Below, piece by piece: positions 1 through 9,629 of a DNA stretch of 47,735 bases. The DNA lies in the NCBI GenBank assembly GCA_944320815.1, contig CALUIZ010000024.1, forward strand, positions 1 through 47,735, given 5' to 3'. Numbering within the stretch: position 1 is the first letter of the stretch; every line of letters begins with the position of its first letter. Source of the DNA: an uncultured Phocaeicola sp. GTDB lineage: Bacteria > Bacteroidota > Bacteroidia > Bacteroidales > Bacteroidaceae. The notes under the pieces were generated by a model. The model ran no database searches, had not been told where the DNA came from, and saw nothing but the letters and a program-made list of their open reading frames with translations. A program made the position numbers and the translations under genes.

Positions 1-338
1 CAGAACTTGCCGATATAAGGAGTCTTCTTTCCCGACTTTGAAATGTAGCTTGCGTCTATGGCAATGGCTTTTCTAACACTTTCACCAAATCGCTGCCGCA
101 TAAGGAAGAGATTGAACTGCATCCAGTCAAACTCACGTTCAAACAACTGTCGGAAGCGTTGTTCCGAGCTGTCTGAGTAACGACCCATTTGGGTGAAATT
201 AATCTTTCTTGGTAGTACCATATACAAAATCACGAGTTGGATGAATGCTGTTTTAAAACTTTTGCGTAACTTCGCTGAACAACTTTTCAAAGCATCGGTT
301 ACGATTTCCTCATATTGGTCAAGTGCTGTTTTGTTCAT
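1..338 (-). CDS. Transposase, N-terminal part (runs off the left edge)
   Basis: The minus strand reads open from an ATG at 338 to the window edge, giving about 112 residues that begin MNKTALDQYEEIVTDALK and include RYSDSSEQRFRQLFEREFDW and AIDASYISKSGKKTPYIGKF. The Ala-Ile-Asp-Ala-Ser-Tyr stretch resembles the first catalytic Asp region of DDE transposases of IS4-like elements common in Bacteroides; this assignment is from recall of the family, not a search. The C-terminal part with the remaining catalytic residues lies outside the window, so intactness cannot be judged. The terminal inverted repeat should lie in the AT-rich stretch 339-540 but I could not identify it. It sits divergently next to the dynamin-like gene and marks a possible mobile boundary. 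Confidence 0.65.
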   Translation of the reverse strand, partial: MNKTALDQYEEIVTDALKSCSAKLRKSFKTAFIQLVILYMVLPRKINFTQMGRYSDSSEQRFRQLFEREFDWMQFNLFLMRQRFGESVRKAIAIDASYISKSGKKTPYIGKF

Positions 339-540
339 TGCTTTAATGTGTGGTAGGATACCATTAAAGGTAATGAAAATCAGACACTTGACCTATTTTA
401 TTTTGCTAAACTTTATCAATTAACTTATTTATTCTCAACGGATTAGTTATAAATTTAACGAAGTGTTATTTTAATACAATGTGCATAATTTTTTATATAT
501 GAGGGTTGGTCAACCATAATTAAGAAATAACTCTAATTTG
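339..540. other. AT-rich intergenic gap between transposase and dynamin-like gene
   Basis: About 200 bases without a convincing gene. It should hold the end of the insertion sequence and the promoter of the dynamin-like gene, but no exact TAnnTTTG promoter box was found. A short dyad, GGTTG-GT-CAACC, lies at 504-515, some 25 bases before the start codon; it could be an operator or chance. Confidence 0.4.
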
Positions 541-2454
541 ATGCAATCTATGGAATATGAACAACTGAAACGGAAGGCGGATGTGATAAAGTCTTTATTG
601 ACAGACATCGCTAAGGATACAGACCTTTCATGGAATGAGAAGCTACGCAATCAGATGACGATTCTGGTCAACAGAGCACTTGAGGCTGATAGCCGGGCTT
701 TTGTGGTTATTGTTGTCGGGCCTGTCAAGTCTGGCAAGTCTACTTTGGTCAATTTGTTGGCGCATAGCACGGTCAGTCCGACCAATTACTTAGAATGTAC
801 GGTGAGGCCATCTATCATTTCACAGAAGAAGGAAGACGAAGACTGCTGGATAACGACGTATGTCCGTAGAGAAAGGGAGGATGTCTCCAATGTCGATGTA
901 GACTATGTTGACATGGTGATTGATGCGATCAAAGGTTTGCCTACAGCTTATACGGATGGAATAGAGACGAAGAAATATGAGCTTAATGAGGTAAATCTGA
1001 AGAATCAGGTGGAACTCTCTTTGAATCGGAGCATGGAGATTGGGGAAGAGACCCTGCTTACATCGATTACAGCTAATGGCGGTCCGTTTCTTGGCTCGGA
1101 TATATATCTGGTCGATATGCCTGGCTTTGACGGGGCTAAGGCTAACTTGGACGATCCTTTTTATAAGACAATCACTCATAGAGCCGATTTGGTGATATTC
1201 ATACAAAGTTCTAATTCTGCCATCTCCAAAATTTCTGATGAGTTTTTCAATATACTGAAAGATGGCAATCAGCATGTGCCGGTATGTCTGGTTCACAATT
1301 ATTTCGAATCGGCCTATTGGCGTAACCCGAAGAAGCAGCAGGAGAAACTTAACGAGCAGAAGGATAGCGCGATAAAGGCGATCCGGGGGCATGGATTCAA
1401 TCTGTTTGATCAGAACTGCATTTCCATAAACTTGGGGAAGGTGGAAGACTTTTTTGTGAGGGATGACGAACGCATTGTCCGGAGCGAATTTAAAGCCGAT
1501 CTGATGAAAGAGGCTGACAGGTTCCAACAGATGGAGAAAGATCTTTATCAGCATGTCTCGTCATCACAGCATACAACCCGGCTGGCCAATTGCATCGGAC
1601 GGATCGAGCATGAAAGGCTGCGGTTTTTGGATATGATATCGGTTCAAAAAGAGCGGTTCGAACACCTGAGGGAACAATACAGGAAAGCAGAGACGATGTT
1701 TTCTCAGTTGGAGAACGATGCTGACTTGCAATGCGTGGATGAAGACTTTGTGCTTGACGTGAACGAACCTGATATTTGTATGAGAATCGAGCAGATGGCC
1801 GCTTCGTTTAAGAAAACCCGGATAGATCCAAAAATAAGGTGTCGGGGACAGCTTGCCCGTCAGACAGTCAACCAGCTGTTGACTGAGATAGCCGATGAGA
1901 TCAAAAGGCTCTTAGGGAAGGCCATGGATTTTGGCAACAGCATGAGAAAGATTCAAAACATGACCGATGCCCGTTACAACGGGATCAAAGCTGCTGTTAT
2001 AGACCTGTCTCCGGAAACGGCAAGGCAGATGCAGCCTTTGACAGACTTCGGCATGGAGGAGTCTCTTTTTGAAATAGACACAACGATCATACAAAAGACA
2101 TATGATACCAGTGTCCGTATTCCTGAGACTTATTATTTTAACCGTTATTCTGCGGATGCTGTAAAGGCTTTTGTCAACATTGCCGTTGTTTGTGTTATAG
2201 GCGATGTATTGCCTTCTCAACCAGACAGCCGGGTAGGAGGTGTGTTGCAGACCTGTATCGTGCCAAAGGCCGCTGCATGCTACCATGAGTGTATGAAACG
2301 GATCGTTGAGAACAGGCGAGAGAAGTATCTTGAGTATGTGAAAGGATTGAAGGAGGCTTTGCTGGAAAGCATCATCAGTGATTTTGCTAATTTTGAGGCA
2401 AAGGAGAACATATTGAGAAATCTTGAAAATAGGATTAGAAGTTTGAATTTTTGA
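541..2454 (+). CDS. Dynamin-like large GTPase
   Basis: A 637-residue protein with a GTPase domain near the N-terminus. The P-loop is GPVKSGKS at residues 60-67, a candidate switch threonine lies in ECTVRPS at about 85-91, and the G3 motif is DMPG at 192-195 (context LVDMPGFDG). The usual NKxD G4 motif is not evident; the equivalent position near 251-255 reads VHNYF. The remaining 350 residues are mostly charged and probably helical, as in bacterial dynamin-like proteins that remodel or tether membranes. The start is taken at the ATG at 541; a TTG just before and an ATG at 550 are alternatives. The next gene, a membrane protein, begins 21 bases after the stop, so the two are probably co-transcribed. 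The dynamin family call is firm on the P-loop and DMPG; the cellular role is not known. Confidence 0.75.
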   Translation: MQSMEYEQLKRKADVIKSLLTDIAKDTDLSWNEKLRNQMTILVNRALEADSRAFVVIVVGPVKSGKSTLVNLLAHSTVSPTNYLECTVRPSIISQKKEDEDCWITTYVRREREDVSNVDVDYVDMVIDAIKGLPTAYTDGIETKKYELNEVNLKNQVELSLNRSMEIGEETLLTSITANGGPFLGSDIYLVDMPGFDGAKANLDDPFYKTITHRADLVIFIQSSNSAISKISDEFFNILKDGNQHVPVCLVHNYFESAYWRNPKKQQEKLNEQKDSAIKAIRGHGFNLFDQNCISINLGKVEDFFVRDDERIVRSEFKADLMKEADRFQQMEKDLYQHVSSSQHTTRLANCIGRIEHERLRFLDMISVQKERFEHLREQYRKAETMFSQLENDADLQCVDEDFVLDVNEPDICMRIEQMAASFKKTRIDPKIRCRGQLARQTVNQLLTEIADEIKRLLGKAMDFGNSMRKIQNMTDARYNGIKAAVIDLSPETARQMQPLTDFGMEESLFEIDTTIIQKTYDTSVRIPETYYFNRYSADAVKAFVNIAVVCVIGDVLPSQPDSRVGGVLQTCIVPKAAACYHECMKRIVENRREKYLEYVKGLKEALLESIISDFANFEAKENILRNLENRIRSLNF

Positions 2455-2475
2455 TTCATCGTAAATGGGGTTGGT

Positions 2476-3654
2476 ATGAAAAGAAATCTTTTTTTGCTCG
2501 CAGCCATATTTTTAGGTGTTGTGGCTCTGATGTTTATTGGAGATGTGATTACCATTGGGGAAAAACTGGCACATATCACAAATACGTGGTATGCAGAGCT
2601 TGTGTTTTATGGAATAATTGTACTCGTTTTTTTCTATTTGGTCGTATTCCCTTTATGGAGAATACATACCTCTCCAGAAATTCCGGGGCTTAGCCATGAG
2701 GGTTACGCCAGTGTCGCTGAACTGAAGAAGTTCGGCTATAAACTTGCGAACAATTGCTCTTATATACCTGATCTGGAAAAGAGAAAAGAGCATCGTAACC
2801 AATTGCGCGAACAGCTGGGACGATGGGATGATGAAAAGAACATTCTTGCCATATTGGATAACGAGCTGAATTTAAGGTTGGAAGGTGACAAGGCCATCGG
2901 TGTGCGCGGCCTTCATACGATTGTCAAACAATGGGCGCAAACCGTATTTATGGTTACAGCCATGTCTCCCAATAGCAAACTCGATTCTTTTTCCACCTTG
3001 ATACTGAACTATTCGATGATCAAAGAAATGGTTTATGCGGCAGGTTTTCGTCCGACAACGCGGCAATTGATCCGTTTGTATTGGCATGTATTTGCAACGG
3101 CTATTTTGTCGTTTTGCGTCTCCGAGGCATTGGCAAACGTCGGCTCAGTCCACCCGTTTTCTATGTTTAAGGGTACAGTTGATGCTTTCGATAAGGAAGA
3201 TATTTTGGATGTTGATTCTGATCCGGGCACCATTGACGAAATAGATCTTGCTGCCGACATGGATGCTGGCACCGATGCGGGTGAGGGTATAACGGCTGAA
3301 GATATTGATCCGTCTGACTCAGCGTTTTCTCTTTCTTCCATCATACGGAAATTCCATATACCGGGATTTATCATCAGCCCTTTCATTGACGGAACGATGA
3401 ATGCACTCATGACACTACGCATAGGCTATGTCACAAAGGCTTATCTAGTGAATGGGTCGAAAACGTTTGCCGCTAACAGCGAGTTAAGAAGAGAAATCAA
3501 GCGGACGGCGGCAGCGGATTCTGTCAAGAGTTTGCCTATGGTGGTGATTCATGGATGTAAGGGGGTTAGCAAGGGCTTTTATAAAGCTGCGAAATATATC
3601 TTCTCTTCATCCCTGTGGCGGAAATACGAGAAAAGGAATGCCAATCGAGCATGA
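2476..3654 (+). CDS. Membrane protein, DUF697/YcjF-like, partner of the dynamin-like GTPase
   Basis: A 392-residue protein with two hydrophobic segments near the N-terminus (about residues 4-28 and 36-62), a soluble middle, a third hydrophobic stretch near 203-225 and a strongly acidic linker near 235-285. The C-terminal part contains DGTMNALMTLRIGYVTKAYL at about 303-322, followed by a basic tail; this resembles the conserved region of DUF697/YcjF-type membrane proteins that are encoded next to GTPases. That family link is by resemblance only. It follows the dynamin-like gene by 21 bases on the same strand, so an operon and a functional pair (GTPase plus membrane anchor) is the natural reading. 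No catalytic motif was seen. Confidence 0.6.
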   Translation: MKRNLFLLAAIFLGVVALMFIGDVITIGEKLAHITNTWYAELVFYGIIVLVFFYLVVFPLWRIHTSPEIPGLSHEGYASVAELKKFGYKLANNCSYIPDLEKRKEHRNQLREQLGRWDDEKNILAILDNELNLRLEGDKAIGVRGLHTIVKQWAQTVFMVTAMSPNSKLDSFSTLILNYSMIKEMVYAAGFRPTTRQLIRLYWHVFATAILSFCVSEALANVGSVHPFSMFKGTVDAFDKEDILDVDSDPGTIDEIDLAADMDAGTDAGEGITAEDIDPSDSAFSLSSIIRKFHIPGFIISPFIDGTMNALMTLRIGYVTKAYLVNGSKTFAANSELRREIKRTAAADSVKSLPMVVIHGCKGVSKGFYKAAKYIFSSSLWRKYEKRNANRA

Positions 3655-3765
3655 GAAACAACGGAATCACTTCCGACACTTGAATAATTTTACGTTTTTG
3701 TAGATTTATTAACACTTATTTCTCTCCTATACATCATATGTACCAACCAAGAAGAATTTGAGATT

Positions 3766-3891
3766 ATGACAGGATTTAGTTATTTCAAGAGATTCCTTCA
3801 GAATGAAGAGATTCTATCCGATGGAGAAAATGGAGTTGTTTCTTTCAAGCTTGAGGAAACGTACTACTTCTCCTTTAATCTCAATCATTAG
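3766..3891 (+). CDS. Possible small protein or gene remnant, 41 residues
   Basis: An ATG preceded by an A/G-rich stretch opens a 41-codon frame starting MTGFSYFKRFLQNEEILSDG and ending FNLNH. It has no signal peptide, membrane segment or motif that I recognise. It could be a small gene, the decayed start of a larger one, or chance in an AT-rich gap. It follows the DUF697-like gene by 111 bases on the same strand. Confidence 0.25.
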   Translation: MTGFSYFKRFLQNEEILSDGENGVVSFKLEETYYFSFNLNH

Positions 3892-4064
3892 AAAACTTTG
3901 CAAACAAAGCGAGGTCAATAAGAAGGCACTAAAAAAGTCTTATTATAGACCAACCGTCTGATTCAATCGGGCACATATTCAATAAGAAACTTGGCTATGT
4001 GTCGTTCTTTTGTACTTCTAATAGGTAAAAACAGATTGATATGCCATCCACTCAAAGACAATAC

Positions 4065-4092
4065 GAGAGTGTGTCAAAAATGATGCGCCCTC
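4065..4092 (+). terminator. Terminator-like hairpin before the thiamine operon
   Basis: GAGAGTGTGTCA and TGATGCGCCCTC pair over 11 of 12 positions including G-U pairs, around an AAAA loop. The T-tract after it is short, so the call is weak. It would end transcription coming from the GTPase pair. Confidence 0.35.
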
Positions 4093-4155
4093 TTTCAAAC
4101 GGGATTCCCTATAAGCTGTATCCGGCCCGGTATCCAAAATCAGAACGGTTTCTTT

Positions 4156-4186
4156 TTCCTTTTTCCATTTTTTATTTTTACCTTTG
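4156..4186 (+). promoter_or_regulatory. Promoter of the thiamine operon
   Basis: TACCTTTG at 4179-4186 matches the Bacteroides -7 consensus TAnnTTTG exactly. A T-rich stretch about 20 bases upstream stands in for the TTTG -33 element. Transcription would start near 4193, right at the 5' side of the TPP riboswitch, which supports both calls. Confidence 0.7.
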
Positions 4187-4192
4187 CCGATA

Positions 4193-4273
4193 CAAAGACA
4201 AAGGGGTGCCCTACCGGACGGGCTGAGATCATACCCTACGAACCTGATGCGGTTAGTACCGCCGAAGGGATTG
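4193..4273 (+). promoter_or_regulatory. TPP riboswitch (THI element)
   Basis: The conserved blocks of the thiamine pyrophosphate aptamer are present in order: GGGGTGCC at 4203-4210, GGGCTGAGAT at 4220-4229, ACCC, GAACCTGATGCGGTTAGTACC at 4240-4260 (the pyrophosphate-sensing and pyrimidine-sensing loops), and GCCGAAGGGA at 4261-4270. It lies about 80 bases before thiS. No clear intrinsic terminator follows the aptamer, so control could be at translation initiation or by another route. Confidence 0.95.
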
Positions 4274-4353
4274 TTCGTTACGACATTCTTCTCCTGACTC
4301 TTCCCGCCCCGGCTGTCCCTCTTTGCAGTATTCATCTCAAAAACATGCTGATT

Positions 4354-4554
4354 ATGAAAATACTGGTAAACAACAAAGAGACGGAACTTACGGCAGGAAA
4401 CACCATCGCCGATCTGGCGCGCCAGTTGGAACTTCCCGCTCAGGGAGTGGCCGTCGCACTGCACAACCGCATGGTTCCGCGCGCACAATGGGAAGAACAG
4501 ATTCTGCAGCCGGGCGACAGTCTGGTCATCATCAAAGCGGCTTGTGGAGGATAA
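4354..4554 (+). CDS. thiS: Sulfur carrier protein ThiS
   Basis: A 66-residue ubiquitin-fold protein that begins MKILVNNKETEL and ends in the Gly-Gly tail needed for adenylation by ThiF and thiocarboxylate formation (ending AACGG). ThiS-COSH supplies sulfur to ThiG for the thiazole ring. The start is taken at the second in-frame ATG (4354) because ThiS proteins normally begin with M-x-I-x-V-N; an ATG at 4345 would add three residues. It is the first gene after the TPP riboswitch and its 3' end carries the ribosome binding site of thiE. Confidence 0.93.
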   Translation: MKILVNNKETELTAGNTIADLARQLELPAQGVAVALHNRMVPRAQWEEQILQPGDSLVIIKAACGG

Positions 4555-4558
4555 GGCA

Positions 4559-5185
4559 ATGGGACTGCAGTTCATCACGCATTTCACTGACAAATATTCT
4601 TACTTCGACTCGGCCCGCATGGCCCTCGAAGGAGGCTGCCGATGGATTCAACTGCGCATGAAAGACGCTTCGCCCGACGTGATTGAGCGGACAGCTCTCC
4701 GGATTCAGCCGTTGTGCAAGGAATATGGTGCCACGTTCATCCTCGACGACCAGGTGGAACTGGCCCAAAAGATTCATGCCGACGGCGTACATCTGGGAAA
4801 GAACGACATGCCCATCGCCGAGGCCCGGAAACTGCTGGGGAAGGATTTCATCATCGGAGGAACGGCCAACACGTTCGAGGATGTGAAAGCCCATTCCGAA
4901 GCGGGAGCCGACTACATCGGATGCGGCCCGTTCCGGTTCACCACCACCAAGAAGAACCTCAGCCCGATACTGGGTCTGGAAGGTTACCGTCACATCATCA
5001 CCCGTATGAAAGAAGAGGGAATCCGTTTGCCCGTGGTGGCCATCGGAGGAATCACCTGCGATGATATCCCGGCCATCCTGCAGACGGGCGTGTCGGGCAT
5101 CGCGCTGAGCGGCTCTATCCTCCGTGCGGAGAACCCGGTGGAAGAAACGCGACGTATCGTGGCACTCACCGGCCGAACAGACTAA
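4559..5185 (+). CDS. thiE: Thiamine phosphate synthase ThiE
   Basis: A 208-residue TIM-barrel enzyme that joins HMP pyrophosphate and the thiazole phosphate to make thiamine monophosphate. Recognisable blocks are QLRMKD at about 31-36, LDDQ near 62-65, GVHLGKNDMP at about 75-84, GCGPFRFTTTKK at about 120-131 and AIGGI near 159-163. The start at 4559 is chosen because it lies a proper distance after a GGAGG ribosome binding site inside the end of thiS; an upstream ATG at 4544 would overlap thiS. A second, divergent ThiE/TenI-family gene closes the operon, so this copy is the likely synthase. Confidence 0.93.
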   Translation: MGLQFITHFTDKYSYFDSARMALEGGCRWIQLRMKDASPDVIERTALRIQPLCKEYGATFILDDQVELAQKIHADGVHLGKNDMPIAEARKLLGKDFIIGGTANTFEDVKAHSEAGADYIGCGPFRFTTTKKNLSPILGLEGYRHIITRMKEEGIRLPVVAIGGITCDDIPAILQTGVSGIALSGSILRAENPVEETRRIVALTGRTD

Positions 5186-5324
5186 AACCCGCTTGCAAAT
5201 GAACCCACCACAGATTACACAGATTGATGACTCCATTATTGGCATGATACGAAAACATATAAATCTGCGTACTCTGTGGTAAAAGTCATACAAACTGATC
5301 ATACATCCTATAAAACATACACAA
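5186..5324. repeat. Intergenic spacer with an imperfect inverted repeat between thiE and thiG
   Basis: The arms are at 5207-5225 (ACCACAGATTACACAGATT) and 5262-5280 (AATCTGCGTACTCTGTGGT). They pair over 17 of 19 positions around a 36-base centre. Neighbouring thi genes are otherwise closely spaced, so this 139-base spacer looks like an inserted repeat. ACCACAGATT...-type repeats are, as I recall, scattered in many Bacteroidales genomes. Confidence 0.65.
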
Positions 5325-7818
<2,494 letters not shown>

Positions 7819-7844
7819 ATGAAATTGCGGAAGGGAGTATCTAA

Positions 7845-8396
7845 ATGTATGACCCCAAGATTCATCACCGCAAAAGCATAAGGTTGCCCGAATATGATTA
7901 CAGTGCAGAAGGTTTTTATTTCATCACAATCTGCACACAGGAGAAAAGATGTGCGTTCGGAAAAATCGTTGACAAGGAGATGGTATTAAATAAGGCAGGA
8001 AAGATTGTGAAAGACGAATGGTTAAGAACAATAGAAATAAGGAAAGACGATGTCACATTACACGAATTCATTGTGATGCCAAATCATTTTCATGCCATTG
8101 TTCAGATTTGTAGGGGCGTATCGAATACGCCCGAAAACATCCACAAGGACAATCACATAAATGATTGCAAGTGCATTCAGGGCGTATTCGATACGCCCCT
8201 ACAATCACCATCAAAATCATTAGGTGCAATTGTACGTGGGTTTAAAAGTGCAGTCTCCAGACAATTAGGCCATTCCGTCTGGCAACGAAACTATTACGAG
8301 CACATCATCCGCAACCAGCGTTCATACGAAATGATTGCTGGCTATATTTTAAACAATCCCTATGTCTGGGAAAAAGATATGTTTTATATACCTTAA
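7845..8396 (+). CDS. REP-associated tyrosine transposase (RAYT, Y1/HUH family) with embedded REP hairpins
   Basis: A 183-residue Y1 transposase-like protein. The N-terminal FYFITICTQ strand, the HUH motif HFH at residues 81-83 (VMPNHFHAIV) and the catalytic tyrosine region WQRNYYEHIIRN at 146-157 followed by ILNNPYVW are all present, so the protein looks intact. RAYTs process REP hairpins and are usually single-copy, domesticated genes. Residues about 89-120 are translated from two inverted REP-like hairpins (8108-8132 and 8180-8204), in the linker between the HUH strand and the LGAIVRGFKS helix, with the frame kept. The gene lies inside the thiamine operon, 26 bases after thiC and 6 bases before thiH, on the same strand. 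It looks more AT-rich than its neighbours, which suggests later insertion. Confidence 0.9.
   Translation: MYDPKIHHRKSIRLPEYDYSAEGFYFITICTQEKRCAFGKIVDKEMVLNKAGKIVKDEWLRTIEIRKDDVTLHEFIVMPNHFHAIVQICRGVSNTPENIHKDNHINDCKCIQGVFDTPLQSPSKSLGAIVRGFKSAVSRQLGHSVWQRNYYEHIIRNQRSYEMIAGYILNNPYVWEKDMFYIP
8108..8204. repeat. REPIN-like inverted pair of REP hairpins inside the RAYT gene
   Basis: Two 25-base arms, 8108-8132 and 8180-8204, are perfect reverse complements of each other. Each arm is itself a hairpin with an 8-bp stem and a 3-base loop: GGGCGTAT-CGA-ATACGCCC in the first and GGGCGTAT-TCG-ATACGCCC in the second. The first hairpin is preceded by GTAG and the second followed by CTAC. A GTAG tetranucleotide at the hairpin foot is a known hallmark of REP elements recognised by RAYTs. 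The 47 bases between the arms are also coding. Confidence 0.9.
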
Positions 8397-8402
8397 AAAA
8401 AG

Positions 8403-9551
8403 ATGTTTAGCGACGAATTAGAAAAAATAAACTGGGAGGAGACGACCGAAGCCATCTACTCCAAGACCGAGGCGGATGTGCTCCGTGCGCTCGGGAAATC
8501 CCATTGCGACGTGGATGATTTCATGGCTCTCATCTCGCCTGCGGCTGAAAAGTATCTGGAACCGATGGCACGGCTCAGCCGGAAATATACGGAGGAACGG
8601 TTCGGGAAAACCATATCGATGTTCATTCCGCTTTATCTGACCAACTCATGCACCAACTCGTGCGTGTATTGCGGATTCCATATCAGCAACCCCATGGCAC
8701 GCACCATCCTGACACCCGAAGAGATTGAAAACGAATACAAGGCCATCAAGAAACTGGGCCCGTTCGAGAATCTGCTCATTGTGACGGGTGAGAACCCGGC
8801 CAAGGCGGGTGTGCCTTATCTGGCAAAAGCACTGGACTTGGCGAAACCCTACTTCTCGAACCTGAAAATCGAAGTAATGCCGCTCAAGACGGAAGAATAT
8901 GCCGAACTGGTGAAACACGGCATGAACGGAGTAATCTGTTTCCAGGAGACCTATCACAAGGACCGTTACAAGATTTATCACCCGCGCGGCATGAAATCGA
9001 AGTTCGAGTGGCGTGTCAACGGCTTCGACCGCATGGGACAGGCCGGAGTGCACTCCATCGGCATGGGCGTGCTCATCGGTCTGGAAGAATGGCGCACGGA
9101 CATCACCATGATGGCCTATCACCTGCGCTACCTCCAGAAGCATTACTGGAAGACAAAATACAGTGTCAACTTCCCCCGCATGCGTCCGGCCGAAAACGAA
9201 GGATTCCAGCCGAACGTCATCATGAGCGACAAGGAACTGGCACTGGCCACGTTTGCCATGCGTATCTTCGACCATGACGTAGACATCTCCTACTCTACCC
9301 GTGAACCGGCCTACATCCGCGACCACATGGCTTCGCTGGGTGTCACCACCATGAGTGCGGAAAGCAAAACGGAACCAGGCGGCTACTACACGTATCCGCA
9401 GGCACTCGAACAGTTCCACATCAGTGACGACCGCACGGCCGCGGAAGTGGAAAAGGCGCTGAAGGCTGTGGGACGTGAGCCGGTATGGAAGGACTGGGAC
9501 GCTTCGTTCGACCATGTGGCACACACGCAACTAAATCAAATTAACAATTAA
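8403..9551 (+). CDS. thiH: 2-iminoacetate synthase (tyrosine lyase) ThiH
   Basis: A 382-residue radical SAM enzyme that cleaves tyrosine to dehydroglycine and p-cresol, feeding ThiG. The cluster motif C-x3-C-x2-C is at Cys83, Cys87 and Cys90 (NSCTNSCVYCGFH). Further family blocks are LIVTGENP, FQETYH, NFPRMRPAENEGFQP and SAESKTEPGGY. The length matches the family. It starts 6 bases after the RAYT stop, so its expression has to pass through the inserted gene. An A-rich stretch precedes the start codon. Confidence 0.95.
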   Translation: MFSDELEKINWEETTEAIYSKTEADVLRALGKSHCDVDDFMALISPAAEKYLEPMARLSRKYTEERFGKTISMFIPLYLTNSCTNSCVYCGFHISNPMARTILTPEEIENEYKAIKKLGPFENLLIVTGENPAKAGVPYLAKALDLAKPYFSNLKIEVMPLKTEEYAELVKHGMNGVICFQETYHKDRYKIYHPRGMKSKFEWRVNGFDRMGQAGVHSIGMGVLIGLEEWRTDITMMAYHLRYLQKHYWKTKYSVNFPRMRPAENEGFQPNVIMSDKELALATFAMRIFDHDVDISYSTREPAYIRDHMASLGVTTMSAESKTEPGGYYTYPQALEQFHISDDRTAAEVEKALKAVGREPVWKDWDASFDHVAHTQLNQINN

Positions 9552-9629
9552 TAATTAAGGGTGAACGATGAAGAGGAAAACCGCATGGGGAAATTCTTCA
9601 TTCTTCACTCTTCATTCTTCATTAAAGAA
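9552..9629. repeat. TTCTTCA-type repeat spacer between thiH and thiF
   Basis: The spacer holds tandem-like TTCATTCTTCACTCTTCATT units (about 9593-9623) and an AT-rich head with AATTAATAATTAAGG. ATGAAGAG at 9568-9575 and CTCTTCAT at 9609-9616 are inverted. Such stretches recur in Bacteroides intergenic regions, from recall. The frame of thiF stays open through it to an ATG at 9561, but the translated residues (FFILHSSFF) do not fit the family, so it is treated as non-coding. Confidence 0.6.

Larger units (their letters stand above)
3655..4155. other. Long intergenic stretch between the GTPase pair and the thiamine operon
   Basis: About 500 AT-rich bases. They hold one possible 41-codon reading frame (3766-3891) and a terminator-like hairpin at 4065-4092, and nothing else I can support. 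A minus-strand reading frame across 4018-4593 overlaps the riboswitch, thiS and thiE and is not considered real. Confidence 0.5.

Noticed and set aside
193..423. 76-codon plus-strand frame at the left edge
   Set aside because: It is antisense to the transposase reading frame, whose product looks real.
820..1554. 244-codon frame on the minus strand inside the dynamin-like gene
   Set aside because: It mirrors the coding strand, has no family likeness and no start region; the plus-strand protein has clear GTPase motifs.
541..3654. Calling the GTPase pair a proven phage-defence system
   Set aside because: No defence gene, nuclease or toxin motif is seen nearby; only the general link of some bacterial dynamins to phage response supports it.
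4018..4593. 191-codon minus-strand frame across the riboswitch, thiS and the start of thiE
   Set aside because: It would cover the conserved TPP aptamer and two clear genes on the other strand.
8108..8204. CRISPR-like repeats
   Set aside because: There are only two copies, in inverted orientation, each a hairpin with GTAG at its foot, which fits REP elements and not a CRISPR array.
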